Source of the DNA: an uncultured Clostridia bacterium
GTDB taxonomy: Bacteria > Bacillota > Clostridia > Christensenellales > Aristaeellaceae
Reading direction: 5' to 3'
Length of the DNA stretch: 64,000 nt
Assembly (NCBI GenBank): GCA_937886445.1
Contig: CALGBY010000048.1
Location: forward strand, 26,319-90,318
In this document: positions 10,101 through 17,024 of the stretch, in pieces
Layout of the letters: the number at the start of each line of letters is the position of its first letter
How positions within the stretch are numbered: position 1 is the first letter of the stretch
Made by a program: the position numbers and the translations under genes
Notes under the pieces: model-generated
Told to the model about the DNA's origin: nothing
What the model saw: the letters and a program-made list of their open reading frames with translations, nothing else
Databases searched by the model: none

Positions 10101-10290
10101 TTTCATAGCCCGCTTTTTCAAGCGGCACAGCCTGCGCGGAGGCGGTTCCGCCCCATCCGTCCGCGTACAGCACGGAAACAGACAGCGCGTTTCTGTCCAG
10201 CGCCAGCGCGCCGGAGCAGGAAAGTGCCAGCACAGACACGCATACAATAATGAACATTGCCTTAAGCAGAAAGGACGTTTTTTCCCGCAT
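4195..10290 (-). CDS. Giant membrane-anchored surface protein: MucBP-like repeats, SH3b domains, cytoplasmic tail
   Basis: About 2031 residues from ATG 10290 (GAGGAGG upstream). A signal peptide (1-31) is followed by 13 repeats of 71-79 residues, each starting near WPVxVxVxYxxExG and ending VFVYxYTP. They resemble MucBP modules that bind mucin or glycans; ten keep the WP pair. Five SH3b domains (about residues 1197-1690, marked by NIRSAP, NVRSQP, PLRGQT, PLRSAP and NLRDAP) are joined by Pro/Thr linkers and probably bind peptidoglycan. A single membrane helix (about 1810-1835) precedes a basic segment (HSRNEKRREAVRR) and a Pro/Ala-rich cytoplasmic tail with three NTxRFRP motifs. There is no LPXTG signal, so anchoring is by the helix. 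Function as an adhesin or wall sensor is inferred. Its own promoter lies at 10338-10366. Confidence 0.85.
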   Translation of the reverse strand: MREKTSFLLKAMFIIVCVSVLALSCSGALALDRNALSVSVLYADGWGGTASAQAVPLEKAGYENAYWAQLPAGTDMSSLKLEISDLYGEFIDFFPGSGDDLFGVYDCGSTADGATPVTVICSRADSSAEEIRIYISTQPVPAEEIAPSVQWPVRVTVHYVTPDGFVLCDDSTQDVYEGNNSVWAQPSFLPDGYALEGDSVQQVYASPDGTVQPGEVTFVYSYTPAVQWPVYVNVRYINEYGEEICPAGSAEITHEGENTVYASPSSLPEGYTLQGDGVMYVYADAEGNVQGEAVFVYTYTPPVQWPVYAAVRYVNENGEEICPAGMAEITHEGENEVYADPSALPAGYTLQGDGVKYVYADAEGNVQGEAVFVYTYTPPVEWPVYVTVHYTDENGTEIAESTRQDVWNEGECVIYALPTLLPDGWAPLYGTEQTVYADALGNVQSDVTFVYSYTPQVSWPVTVNVRYLDENGTPILQDGVCEIWNEGENTVIASVDSLPEGYSIIGDTEIRVFAAADGTVQPAEAVFLCVYEAPVVWPAEVIVHYVSETGETVATDTAVDVYPGTTRILPEPEDLYVHYSLQDENASVTVYADEQGVITPAEVSFVYVYSSPTEWPRYVTVLYRDENGFDVAPEGTAAVNEGINTVYPMPEGLLENYVLKDEDAHVDVMADSSGNLSQNTVTFIYEYREPLTWPLPVTVSYRTRDGLTVATDTFAQLMPGENTLVPQPNDLLPGYESEAENPVINIVASEDGTLQPAEAVFYYVYHEPVVWPVSITVRHIDENGERVREDTACEIWEGGNTVVPGYDTVEGYILTGEGSVTVYADGEGNCTPEEAVFVYAATEAETGTVWPVRIPVRYTVEGSDESAAADGEAELMPGENLVYPDLSALPEGCICQDEYVIVYAEQNGMLSQDEVIFVCYFAAEEEGDDAGTDTADDPRTGANAANVTVLYLCREDSSQVAPEQAMTCYEGVTEIVCAPEGLRDGCELVSADRVYVTVNEYGADQDTVVFWFSAPAPVQTETPRPATEVPVPTEKSVNVVYIDRDNEREFYRESVLCTCGTVTPVYADARHADEKLGSGYEIVSENPVSVTVYADGTVFPQEAVFYFSRKTEEVVIYYRDAEGADVATATVQVCYDGMNTVYPRPADLKEGYEPDLSKSGETEDVYLEGGVMTPSYVIFYYKKAASADPGYLVQPMDSYARTKSDTTNIRSAPTAKEDNRIGIATRSEPVHVTGRVVNEDSEVWYLGENAGKTGFFKENTLTFLTEEEVRAYFATATPLPTATPAPDTGAGINLWAKTTSSKLNVRSQPDTGSSRVLQLENKNTKVWVLEMTLNANGEEWYHVIAKNREGYILARYLKLMSRSDSDAEQSKLNSPAPTLPAPTPAPTVPPTYTPVPTVYVTPEPTEFVTPTPAPTPTAAPYQGYAICRDQTPLRGQTSQSSQAVTDILPRDGLVLISAQVWQDGILWDYVNPQDRGGEGWVTDSELNHIPSDVAAEYLAKMQATSTPVPFTPTPAPYSGYCRTLGDTVPLRSAPDGQAGIIRLLPEGSVCWVEGQQYYQGIQWQYARYNEMTGYIRADQTEMMTNDQITGYLDSLRTPTPSPAPVTPEPVTEDSLSCYAFISKDKVNLRDAPDGNRLELLPQYSLLVVEGEAYGKNGDVWYAVTVTGSNAVREGFVSADYVTRLKLGEVDRFLSSEEYISSFEDTGSRGQAQDLQSYEDYNMSRWQNPGASVTYAPFNPYTPVPSFDFGEEETDDGGEESTATVTPYVFSVAANITATPAVPDIATYRPDPGIPSNTVSDSAGTVSDENGDSGAIWIIVVIGLAVIAAAVAVYACSIHSRNEKRREAVRRQAAGMAQRSAAERTQQQPSRPAPANAQNVTFMPPRGGAPRAPQSGAPSELPQHPAAPAAPAPSSETNGNTARFRPAGQNDASSGLPQRSAAPAVPAPSSETNGNTMRFRPAPIGQENPAASADTIGNTMRFRPAEIRPEAGLLSDRTPDTGLNAENDDDYSHIAMPELHPRSKRRKDGGNA
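4343..4540. repeat. Imperfect repeats encoding NTxRFRP tail motifs
   Basis: Three in-frame copies of a GGACGGAAGCGC core begin near 4343, 4412 and 4517, spaced 69 and 105 bases (23 and 35 codons). Each encodes GNTARFRP or GNTMRFRP in the cytoplasmic tail of the surface protein, with flanking PAPSSETN blocks also duplicated in the two upstream-coded copies. Confidence 0.75.
9150..9615. repeat. Two near-identical MucBP units, about 234 bp each
   Basis: Units 2 and 3 of the MucBP array are much more alike than the other units. Both encode the NGEEICPAG, EITHEGEN, GYTLQGDGV and YADAEGNVQGEAV series almost without change, and are also nearly identical in DNA. This indicates a recent tandem duplication or ongoing gene conversion. 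Confidence 0.8.
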
Positions 10291-10337
10291 AACGATGCCT
10301 CCTCGATAAGTGACAAAAGTATCACCATCATATTTCA

Positions 10338-10366
10338 ATTTTATTACAAAGCCGCAACATTGTCAA
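10338..10366 (-). promoter_or_regulatory. Promoter of the giant surface protein gene
   Basis: TTGACA (10366-10361) and TAAAAT (10343-10338) on the minus strand with a 17-base spacer, 48 bases from the ATG. Confidence 0.75.
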
Positions 10367-10454
10367 TCATTTTGAGGTTCACAGGGCTTACGGGCAGGAA
10401 TAAGACACGCCGCGGCGAATTATTGAATGTTTAGGAAACAGAAAGGAAAGTACC

Positions 10455-11090
10455 ATGCGCGAAGACAGTGAGCTGAGAGAGGAGATCATCTCCTCAAAAA
10501 GGATATACAGCGGATACATCGTCAGTCTGGATCTTGCCGAGGCGCGCCTTCCGGACGGAAATCTCGCCCCGCGTGAGATCGTGAGGCATCGCGGCGCCGT
10601 GGCGGTCGTGCCGGTGGACGAGATCGGCTGCGTCACGCTGGTGCGCCAGTGGCGCGCGCCGATCGGCAGGATCACGCTGGAGATCCCGGCCGGAAAGCTT
10701 GAACCCGGTGAGGAGGACCGCGCAGCCGCCGCCGTAAGGGAGCTGGAGGAGGAAACAGGTCTGCGGGCCGCGAGATGGCAGGAACTGACGGTGCTGGATA
10801 CCACACCCGGCTTCTCAGATGAAAAGATCACCCTGTATCTGGCCACCCAGCTTTCCGCTCACGCCGCCCATACCGATCCGGACGAGTTTCTCGATGTGCT
10901 GCGCATGCCGCTTGAAATGGCGGTAGCCAAGGTGATGAGCGGGGAAATCAGCGACGGGAAGACCGTGGCCGGTCTGCTGATGGCACAGAAGCGGCTTTCC
11001 GCTCAGGAACAGGCGCCGCTTTTCACCTCCGCCCCTATTCAACGCGGGAAGGACGTTTTTTCTTCCCTGCAGGCAGACAAAAAACAGTAA
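10455..11090 (+). CDS. NUDIX hydrolase, ADP-ribose pyrophosphatase-like
   Basis: A 211-residue protein that starts at ATG 10455 after AAAGGAAAG. The Nudix box is complete at about residues 79-101: GKLEPGEED, then REL and EEETGL, giving the GX5EX7REUXEEXGU pattern. Upstream residues (GAVAVVPVDEIGCVTLVRQWRAPIG) match the substrate-side strands of ADP-ribose pyrophosphatases, which split ADP-ribose to AMP and ribose 5-phosphate and clear toxic nucleotides from the cytoplasm. Exact substrate is inferred from family resemblance. The next gene begins 11 bases later on the same strand, so they are likely co-transcribed. Confidence 0.85.
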   Translation: MREDSELREEIISSKRIYSGYIVSLDLAEARLPDGNLAPREIVRHRGAVAVVPVDEIGCVTLVRQWRAPIGRITLEIPAGKLEPGEEDRAAAAVRELEEETGLRAARWQELTVLDTTPGFSDEKITLYLATQLSAHAAHTDPDEFLDVLRMPLEMAVAKVMSGEISDGKTVAGLLMAQKRLSAQEQAPLFTSAPIQRGKDVFSSLQADKKQ

Positions 11091-11100
11091 AGAAGAGATC

Positions 11101-11823
11101 ATGATGGAAAATATCCGGTTTCCGGATCATCACCGCCTGAAGGCGATCTTCCGCCGCCCGCCGGTTCTTGAAACGGAGCGCCTCATCCTCAGGCCGGTCA
11201 GAAAAAGCGACGCGGGAGACCTGTACTGCTACGCGTGTGACGCGGAGGTCGCGCGCTATGTGCTGTGGCGAAAGCATGACTCCATCCGCGATTCAAGGGA
11301 GCAGATCCGCTGCCTGCTCAGGCAGTACCGCCGGGGGCAGCCCGGAAGCTGGGCCATTGAGGAAAAAAAGAGCGGAAAGATGATCGGCACCATCGGGTTC
11401 ATGTGGGTCAGCCCGCAGAACCGCAGCGCCGAGTGCGGATACAGCCTTTCACGAGCCTATTGGAACCGCGGTCTGATGACCGAAGCGCTCACGGCGCTCA
11501 TCCGTTTCGGCTTTGAAACGCTCGGGCTCAGCCGTATCGAGGCACAGCACGATGTACAGAACCCGTCAAGCGGCCGCGTGATGCAAAAATGCGGCATGAC
11601 CCGGGAGGGCGTGCTGCGCGAACGGGTGATCAACAAGGGCGTTCCGGCCGATACGGCGGTGTACAGCATACTGAGCAGCGAATATGACCTCCAAAAGCAT
11701 GCCGCGAGGGCGCAAAGCCCGGAGCAGCCCGCCGCGGAGCCCGCGGATATACGGCGAAAAGCAGCAAAAAGCGCGGCGGGGCGCAGGCGTACGCCGCTGA
11801 GAAAGCGAAAAATAAAAAATTGA
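11101..11823 (+). CDS. RimJ/RimL-type GNAT N-acetyltransferase
   Basis: The 240-residue protein starts at one of two adjacent ATGs (11101 or 11104). It carries the Acetyltransf_3 pattern: LETERLILRPVRKSDA near residue 22, IGFMWVSPQNRSAECGYSLSRAYWNRG in the core, then RIEAQHDVQNPSSGRVMQKCGM, where the last stretch contacts acetyl-CoA. Relatives acetylate ribosomal-protein N termini or small amines; the target here is unknown. The last 45 or so residues are low-complexity, Ala/Arg/Lys-rich and basic (ending RKRKIKN), an addition not found in RimJ proteins that may contact nucleic acid or the ribosome. Confidence 0.8.
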   Translation: MMENIRFPDHHRLKAIFRRPPVLETERLILRPVRKSDAGDLYCYACDAEVARYVLWRKHDSIRDSREQIRCLLRQYRRGQPGSWAIEEKKSGKMIGTIGFMWVSPQNRSAECGYSLSRAYWNRGLMTEALTALIRFGFETLGLSRIEAQHDVQNPSSGRVMQKCGMTREGVLRERVINKGVPADTAVYSILSSEYDLQKHAARAQSPEQPAAEPADIRRKAAKSAAGRRRTPLRKRKIKN

Positions 11824-11884
11824 CCGTATACAGTCGATTTTCTGACAGCCCATCGATATTTCATCTGAAGGAGGATACATAAAG

Positions 11885-12130
11885 ATGTTTCACTACAAAT
11901 GTCACGGCACCTGCTCAAACCAGATCGATCTGGAGATCGAAAACGGTATCATCAAAACCTGCCAGATCATCGGCGGCTGCAGAGGCAACACGCAGGGCCT
12001 TTCCAGAACGGTGATCGGCCGTGACGCGCGGGAGATCATGAATATGCTGCGCGGCATCCCCTGCCGCGGCAACACTTCCTGCCCGGACCAGTTGAGCAGA
12101 GCCATTGAAGCATACCTGAAGGAGGAGTAA
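11885..12130 (+). CDS. TSCPD-domain protein, TIGR03905-like
   Basis: An 81-residue protein behind AAGGAGG (spacing to ATG about 10). It shows the whole family pattern: KCHGTCSNQI at the start, IIGGCRGNTQG in the middle and RGNTSCPDQLSRAI near the end. The TSCPD motif also occurs at the C terminus of some ribonucleotide reductases, where the Cys residues serve redox or zinc roles. Stand-alone copies are common in Clostridia but have no established function. A 45-residue membrane protein follows six bases later and shares the terminator at 12322. Confidence 0.85.
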   Translation: MFHYKCHGTCSNQIDLEIENGIIKTCQIIGGCRGNTQGLSRTVIGRDAREIMNMLRGIPCRGNTSCPDQLSRAIEAYLKEE

Positions 12131-12136
12131 ATCACC

Positions 12137-12274
12137 ATGGCACAGAACAAAAATTCCGGTAAAAAAAATAAGGCGGAGGAACGCAAAAAGCTGATCATCC
12201 GCATCGTATGCATCGTGATGTGCGCGGCGCTGATAGGCACGCTGGGCTTCCTGGCCGCCTGCAGCGGCGTCTGA
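12137..12274 (+). CDS. Small single-span membrane protein (45 residues)
   Basis: ATG 12137 lies six bases after the TSCPD stop codon, and GGAGGAG inside the end of that gene gives the ribosome-binding site. Residues 1-18 are strongly basic and polar (QNKNSGKKNKAEERKK). Residues 19-41 form one hydrophobic helix with four Cys or small residues, and the protein ends CSGV. By the positive-inside rule the N terminus is cytoplasmic. I do not recognise a family; the tight coupling to the TSCPD gene and the terminator right after it support a real gene. Confidence 0.6.
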   Translation: MAQNKNSGKKNKAEERKKLIIRIVCIVMCAALIGTLGFLAACSGV

Positions 12275-12321
12275 CCGCAGTCCGTCACAGCAGACGATAC
12301 CGCGTTTTCCAAGATATCAGG

Positions 12322-12374
12322 ACCGCCCGCGGCGGTACAGATCTCAGCATCCGTACCGCCGCGGGCGGTTTTTT
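12322..12374 (+). terminator. Rho-independent terminator
   Basis: A 16-bp perfect stem (ACCGCCCGCGGCGGTA at 12322-12337 with its complement at 12354-12369) is followed by a six-T run. It ends the TSCPD/small-protein transcript and touches the 3' end of the convergent MATE gene. Confidence 0.9.
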
Positions 12375-13746
12375 ACCGGGGCCGGCGGATCTCCGTGTCC
12401 GGGCAGCCGCGCAGCCAGTATCCCTTCAGGTAGTAGATGATAAACACAACAGCTGTGACCAGCCAGCTGATGCCGTACACGATGCTGATGCCCAGCAGCG
12501 TTTTCCAGTGCGGAAGCACAAAGAAGATCCACAGCACGCGCAGCAGGCAGGTGCCCAGCATCACGATGATCATGGGGCGCAGCGTATCCCCCGTGCCGCG
12601 GAAGCTGCCGCTGAACACCTCCACAAAGCTCCAGACGAAGTAGAACGGAACGATGTACCACATGATCTGTATGGCCATATCGATGGTATCCGGGCTGCTC
12701 AGGAAGGCGGAATAGACAGCGCGGGCGGAAAGCAGCAGCAGCGCGGAAAGGCACACGGTGGAGCAGAGCGCGATGCGCAGGCACACCCGTATGCCGCGCT
12801 TCATCCTTTCGTATTTGCCCGCTCCCCAGCACTGACCCACAAAGCTGCAGATCGCGATGCCGAAAGCGTTGCTGGTCACCCAGTAAAAGCCGTCCAGCTT
12901 GCCGGTGGCGGTCCAGGCCGAAACAGTTGCCGTACCGAAGGAATTGATGGCGCTGAGGATGATCGTGTTGCTGATGGAATACATGCTGCCCTGCAGACCG
13001 CTGGGCAGGCCGATGCGAAGGATCTTGCGCAGCACATCCCACCGCACCGATAGCTTAGTCGGCACGATCCTGTGCGGGCCGTCCACACGCATAAGGAACA
13101 CCACCGCCATCACGGCACACAGCAGCATGGAAAGCACGCTGGCGATCGCCGCTCCGGCAACGCCCATGCGGAACACGGCCACAAAAAGCAGGTCCGCCGC
13201 GATGTTGAACAGGCAGCTCACGATCAGGTATATAAGCGGGCGTTTTGAATCCCCCACGCCCTGCAGCGTTCCCTGAAACAGGTTATACAGCAAAAGCAGC
13301 GGAGCGCCCGTAAAATAGATACGCAGGTAGAGAACGGAATCCTCCATGATGTCCTCGGGGTTGTTGAGCAATCTCAAGGCGCTTGGGGCAATGAGGATAC
13401 CGAGCAGAGCGATCACGATGCCGGCAATGGTACAGAACACGATGCTCGTATGCAGCACTCTGCTTACATTTTCATCATCCCTTGCGCCGTAATACTGGGC
13501 GATCAGCACCGTTGCACCGCCGTTCAGACCGGTAAAAAAGCCGATGATCAGGTTGGTGAGCGTGCTGGCGCTGCCGCCTACCGCGGCCAGCGCGTTATCG
13601 CCCTCAAAGCGGCCCACAATAAAGGCGTCCGCCGTATTGTACAGCTGCTGAAACAGCAGCCCCAGCAGAACAGGAAAGAAAAAGCCCATCAGCTTTTTCC
13701 ACACGACACCCGTTGTAAGATCATTCTTATCCGTCAGTACGCTCAT
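12373..13746 (-). CDS. MATE-family multidrug/sodium efflux transporter
   Basis: A 457-residue integral membrane protein with about 12 hydrophobic spans in two homologous halves, as expected for MatE. Typical signatures are FFPVLLGLLFQQLYNTAD near the N terminus, with VGRFEGDNALAAVGGS following, and the equivalent GLPSGLQGSMYSISNTII in the second half. These carriers export cationic drugs and metabolites with Na+ or H+. I chose ATG 13746 because AAGGAG lies eight bases upstream; an ATG six bases earlier is too close to that site. It is convergent with the small-protein gene and has its own promoter. Confidence 0.88.
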   Translation of the reverse strand: MSVLTDKNDLTTGVVWKKLMGFFFPVLLGLLFQQLYNTADAFIVGRFEGDNALAAVGGSASTLTNLIIGFFTGLNGGATVLIAQYYGARDDENVSRVLHTSIVFCTIAGIVIALLGILIAPSALRLLNNPEDIMEDSVLYLRIYFTGAPLLLLYNLFQGTLQGVGDSKRPLIYLIVSCLFNIAADLLFVAVFRMGVAGAAIASVLSMLLCAVMAVVFLMRVDGPHRIVPTKLSVRWDVLRKILRIGLPSGLQGSMYSISNTIILSAINSFGTATVSAWTATGKLDGFYWVTSNAFGIAICSFVGQCWGAGKYERMKRGIRVCLRIALCSTVCLSALLLLSARAVYSAFLSSPDTIDMAIQIMWYIVPFYFVWSFVEVFSGSFRGTGDTLRPMIIVMLGTCLLRVLWIFFVLPHWKTLLGISIVYGISWLVTAVVFIIYYLKGYWLRGCPDTEIRRPR

Positions 13747-13781
13747 CTGCATTTCTCCTTGCCGATGTTCCGAACACACGG

Positions 13782-13809
13782 ATTATAGCATGTTCACAGG
13801 CAAATGCAA
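13782..13809 (-). promoter_or_regulatory. Promoter of the MATE gene
   Basis: TTGCAT (13809-13804), 16-base spacer, TATAAT (13787-13782) on the minus strand, about 35 bases before the ATG. Confidence 0.65.
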
Positions 13810-13839
13810 TACCCGCACACGGACATTTTTGACCATATA

Positions 13840-13875
13840 GGCAATGCCGCGTGAATCAGTCAGCTCGGTATTGCC
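13840..13875. repeat. Short palindromic relic with GGCAATRCCG termini
   Basis: GGCAATGCCG (13840-13849) and CGGTATTGCC (13866-13875) form an imperfect inverted repeat around GTGAATCAGT. The ends and the GAATCAGT block match the termini of the 221-bp element at 49240-49460, so this looks like that element with its interior deleted. Confidence 0.55.
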
Positions 13876-13888
13876 CGAACGCATGAAA

Positions 13889-13936
13889 ACAGGCCGGGAG
13901 CGGGCCGCGGCATAACGCCGCCCGTTTCCGGCCTGT
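13889..13936 (-). terminator. Terminator of the amino-acid ABC operon
   Basis: On the minus strand ACAGGCCGGAAACGGGC (13936-13920) pairs, with one wobble or mismatch zone, with GCCCGCTCCCGGCCTGT (13905-13889), then TTTTCATG. It lies ten bases past the ATPase stop. Confidence 0.75.
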
Positions 13937-13945
13937 ACAGCTTTT

Positions 13946-14722
13946 TTACAACACCTTGCTGAGAAAATCCTTTGTGCGCTGCTGTTTGGGATGGGAGAAG
14001 ATCTCTTCCGGCGTCCCCTCCTCGATCAACTGGCCTTCATCCATAAACAGCACCCTGTCCGCCACCTCGCGGGCAAAGCCCATTTCGTGCGTCACCACCA
14101 CCATGGTCATGCCGCTGCGGGCCAGCGTCTTCATTACATCAAGCACCTCGCCCACCATTTCGGGGTCCAGCGCGGAGGTGGGCTCGTCAAAGAGCATCAC
14201 CTCGGGCTCCATGCACAGGGCACGCACGATGGCGATCCTCTGCTTCTGCCCGCCCGAAAGCTGGTTGGGATAGGCGTTGGCACGGTTCGCGAGGTTCACA
14301 CGCTCCAAAAGCTCCATTGCTTTCTTTTCCGCCTCTTCACTGCTCTTTTTCAGCAGCTTGCGGGGCGCGAGCGTCATGTTTTTGAGGATGGTCATATTGG
14401 GGAACAGATTGAAATGCTGGAACACCATGCCCATCTTCTGACGGTGAATATTGATATTCACCTTTGCGTCGGTGATATCAACACCCTCAAAAGTGATGGT
14501 ACCGAGGGTGGGCAGCTCCAGCAGATTCAGGCAGCGAAGGAAAGTGCTCTTTCCGCTGCCGGAGGGGCCGATGATCACCACCACTTCTCCCCGCTTGATA
14601 TCGGTGCTCACTCCCCGGAGGGCGCGCAGCTTACCGTTGTCAAAATGCTTTTCCAGATCGCGTACAGAAATCAGTACATCTTTATTTTCGGCTACTGCCT
14701 TGTTCATCGTATCAGTGGTCAC
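13946..14722 (-). CDS. Polar amino-acid ABC transporter ATP-binding protein (GlnQ/ArtP type)
   Basis: About 258 residues with Walker [11 protein letters not shown]-loop [10 protein letters not shown], signature [15 protein letters not shown], Walker [15 protein letters not shown] and the H-loop in [10 protein letters not shown]. This is the standard PAAT-family ATPase that energises uptake of polar amino acids at the inner membrane face. The proposed start is GTG 14722, ten bases after GGAGG and overlapping the permease gene by 11 bases. ATG 14707 (giving [10 protein letters not shown]) is the alternative but has no ribosome-binding site of its own. Last gene of the receptor-permease-ATPase operon. 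Confidence 0.9.
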   Translation of the reverse strand: MTTDTMNKAVAENKDVLISVRDLEKHFDNGKLRALRGVSTDIKRGEVVVIIGPSGSGKSTFLRCLNLLELPTLGTITFEGVDITDAKVNINIHRQKMGMVFQHFNLFPNMTILKNMTLAPRKLLKKSSEEAEKKAMELLERVNLANRANAYPNQLSGGQKQRIAIVRALCMEPEVMLFDEPTSALDPEMVGEVLDVMKTLARSGMTMVVVTHEMGFAREVADRVLFMDEGQLIEEGTPEEIFSHPKQQRTKDFLSKVL

Positions 14723-16076
14723 TGCTGCGCAGCCTCCTTTCCAGTTTTCCTACCAGCCATGTGAAGAACATGACCAGCGCCAGATAAATGCCGGCTACAG
14801 CCAGCAGCGGCAGGAAGGGCGAATAGGTAACGGAGCGGATGATCTCGCCGCCCTTGTTGAGATCTCTTACCGCCACATAACCGGATACGGAGGTCTCCTT
14901 GAGCAGGGCGATGAATTCGTTGGCCAGCGTGGGCAGGATGCTCTTGAACACCTGCGGCAGCACGATGTGCCACATGGTCTGCAGATAATTGAAGCCCAGG
15001 CTCCGGCCCGCCTCAAACTGTCCGTTATCGATGCTCATGATGCCGCCGCGGATGATCTCCGCCACATAGGCACCGGAGTTGATACCGAAGGCCAGAATGG
15101 CGGCTACCGTGCCGTTGCTGGAGGAGGAAAAGATGATCAGATACATAATGAGCAGCTGCACCATCACAGGCGTGCCGCGGATGACTGTCAGGTATACATT
15201 GCACACCTTGTCCAGCACACGCAGGATCGCTTTTCCGGGGCCGGGACGCATATTCTCGTTGTTTTTCTGCCAGGTGGAACGGATGGCAGCCACCACCGCG
15301 CCGATCACAATACCCATACAGCCGGAAACCAGAGTGATCATCAGCGTCATGCCAAGGCCGGACAGCAGATAGTTCCAGCGGTTGTCATCGATGAAATTCA
15401 GCTTGAAATCGGAAACGAAGGGATGAAGCTGCCTGCCCACGGCGATCTTTTCAGCCATGTTATAGGCGGCCATCAGCAGCTGGTTTTCATCACATTCCGC
15501 CGCGCAGGTGATCTCCTGACAGATCATCGCGTGTTCGTAGGGAGAATACAGCAGCCAGGTGGTCTTTTCTCCCTCCCTGCGCACAAGCGCGCTGATATCC
15601 GCCTTTTCCTTCGCCTTGCTGTTTCCGCGGGCCGTGCCGTCGGAAATGTAGGAAAGCGTACAGGGCTCAAAGCCGTTACCCAGCGCTTCTTCGGCGCTGC
15701 AGGGCAGCGCATACACAAGGATGCCTATGCTGCCGTCTTTTTTCTGATAGGCAAACTGAGTGGTATAGACATCGCCGTCCCGGTCTTCAGCAGATTTATC
15801 CGCTTTGAAATCTGCCGGGGCGGTAACATCGGCCAGCTTGTAGTAATTTTCACCGCTGCCCTCATCAAAGAAGCCCGTCAGAACGGTAGGCTTTATTCCC
15901 GCAAGCTTAAGCTCGGTCACGGTGACGGTGCCGTCTTCGTTTTCGATCACCTCTCCGCCTTCAAACTTCAAAACATCGGCATCGCGGAAGAAAATGAAAT
16001 AGCAGGCAGCCGCGGCAACGGCAATGATCAGCAGGGCAATGCCCAGACGCAGCCATACTTTAGTGCTTTTTTTCAT
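14712..16076 (-). CDS. Amino-acid ABC permease with an added extracytoplasmic N-terminal domain
   Basis: The C-terminal 220 or so residues are a normal HisM/GlnP-type permease with the EAA loop [21 protein letters not shown] and [14 protein letters not shown]. In front of it lies an unusual 230-residue segment: one membrane helix (residues 8-28), then a soluble, beta-rich stretch (for example [16 protein letters not shown] and [21 protein letters not shown]). Typical PAAT permeases are 210-240 residues, so this 454-residue protein is about double length. The helix orientation would place the extra domain outside, where it could interact with the receptor. Its fold is not recognised. It lies between the receptor and ATPase genes. 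Confidence 0.85.
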   Translation of the reverse strand: MKKSTKVWLRLGIALLIIAVAAAACYFIFFRDADVLKFEGGEVIENEDGTVTVTELKLAGIKPTVLTGFFDEGSGENYYKLADVTAPADFKADKSAEDRDGDVYTTQFAYQKKDGSIGILVYALPCSAEEALGNGFEPCTLSYISDGTARGNSKAKEKADISALVRREGEKTTWLLYSPYEHAMICQEITCAAECDENQLLMAAYNMAEKIAVGRQLHPFVSDFKLNFIDDNRWNYLLSGLGMTLMITLVSGCMGIVIGAVVAAIRSTWQKNNENMRPGPGKAILRVLDKVCNVYLTVIRGTPVMVQLLIMYLIIFSSSSNGTVAAILAFGINSGAYVAEIIRGGIMSIDNGQFEAGRSLGFNYLQTMWHIVLPQVFKSILPTLANEFIALLKETSVSGYVAVRDLNKGGEIIRSVTYSPFLPLLAVAGIYLALVMFFTWLVGKLERRLRSSDH

Positions 16077-16101
16077 ACAGATCCAACCTTCATATAACGC
16101 C

Positions 16102-16135
16102 GAAAATGAAGGAGCGGGACCGCTCCTTCATTTTC
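16102..16135 (-). terminator. Stem-loop between receptor and permease genes
   Basis: GAAAATGAAGGAGCGG (16102-16117) is the exact complement of 16120-16135, giving a 14-16 bp hairpin with a tiny loop and no clean T-run after it. Such structures after a receptor gene usually stabilise its mRNA or partly terminate, giving more receptor than permease. Confidence 0.6.
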
Positions 16136-16171
16136 TGTCTTCAATACAGGATGTACGAACCGGGAAAGAAT

Positions 16172-16912
16172 TTACTCTTCCACGGGAATGTACTTTTCGA
16201 TGATGGCAGCCACGGTGCCGTCGGCGATCAGCTCTTCCAGAGCGGCATTGATCTTTTCAAGCAGCTCGGTGTTGTTCAGATTGATGGCGATGGCATAGTC
16301 TTCATTGGTATATTCGGTATCCAGAACCAGCAGGCCTTCATTGGCTTCCACATAGGCCTTGGCGGGGTTGTTGTCGATAACAACGCAATCGATCTTGCCG
16401 GCCATCAGAGCGGCAACGGCATCGTTACCGGTCTTGAACTGCAGAACATTGTCAGCGCCGAAGTCATCAGTGCAGTAGATGTCACCGGTGGTACCCTGCT
16501 GAACACCGACCTTGTAAGCGGCGCCTTCGGCATACAGGTCATCTACACAGGTGATGGGAGAGCCTTCCTTTACAATGATGCTCTGAACACCATTGGCGTA
16601 GCTGACAGAGAAGTTGACGGACTGGAGACGGTCCTCCGTCACAGTCATACCGGCCATGGCAATATCATACTTGCCGGCTTCGACGGAAGCGACCAGCGTT
16701 TCAAATTCGGCATCAACGATCACCAGTTCCATGCCCAGCTTGTCGGCAATGGCAGCGGCGATCTCGGCATCGATACCTACGACCTGACCATCCTCATAAA
16801 ACTCATAAGGAGGGAAGTGAGCGTTGGTACCCATGGTAAGGGTATCGGCCAGAGCAGCGCAGCAGGACAGGAGCATGCATACGGAAAGCAGAGCGGCAAA
16901 GAACTTTTTCAT
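16172..16912 (-). CDS. Polar amino-acid ABC transporter substrate-binding protein
   Basis: A 246-residue SBP_bac_3 protein. Start at ATG 16912 with GAGGAGG eight bases upstream; a signal peptide runs to about residue 22 (MKKFFAALLSVCMLLSC, then CAALAD), and a Cys near the cleavage region leaves a lipoprotein possible. The mature protein opens LTMGTNAHFPPYEF and contains DAEIAAAIADKLGM, YDIAMAGMTVTEDR and KVGVQQGTTGD, the standard ligand-cleft landmarks of cluster-3 receptors. Acidic cleft residues and ArgR-like boxes upstream suggest a basic amino acid (arginine, ornithine or lysine), but that is inference. Confidence 0.9.
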   Translation of the reverse strand: MKKFFAALLSVCMLLSCCAALADTLTMGTNAHFPPYEFYEDGQVVGIDAEIAAAIADKLGMELVIVDAEFETLVASVEAGKYDIAMAGMTVTEDRLQSVNFSVSYANGVQSIIVKEGSPITCVDDLYAEGAAYKVGVQQGTTGDIYCTDDFGADNVLQFKTGNDAVAALMAGKIDCVVIDNNPAKAYVEANEGLLVLDTEYTNEDYAIAINLNNTELLEKINAALEELIADGTVAAIIEKYIPVEE

Positions 16913-16987
16913 TTTGTGATCCTCCTCGTTCATAGTCACCCAAAGGGTGATCATCTCGTTTTTCGGTCCCTTTTCGGGAACACGGCA

Positions 16988-17016
16988 AGTATAGCACGCC
17001 ATGCCTCCGGTGTCAA
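16988..17016 (-). promoter_or_regulatory. Promoter of the amino-acid ABC operon
   Basis: TTGACA (17016-17011) and TATACT (16993-16988) on the minus strand, 17-base spacer. The first ArgR-like box ends eight bases upstream of the -35 hexamer. Confidence 0.8.
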
Positions 17017-17024
17017 CACCTTTT

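Noticed and set aside
7078..10434. A 1118-codon open frame on the plus strand
   Set aside because: It is antisense to the MucBP-repeat region of the surface protein gene and follows its repeat period. It lacks a ribosome-binding site and recognisable domains; long antisense frames are common in GC-rich genes with strong codon bias.
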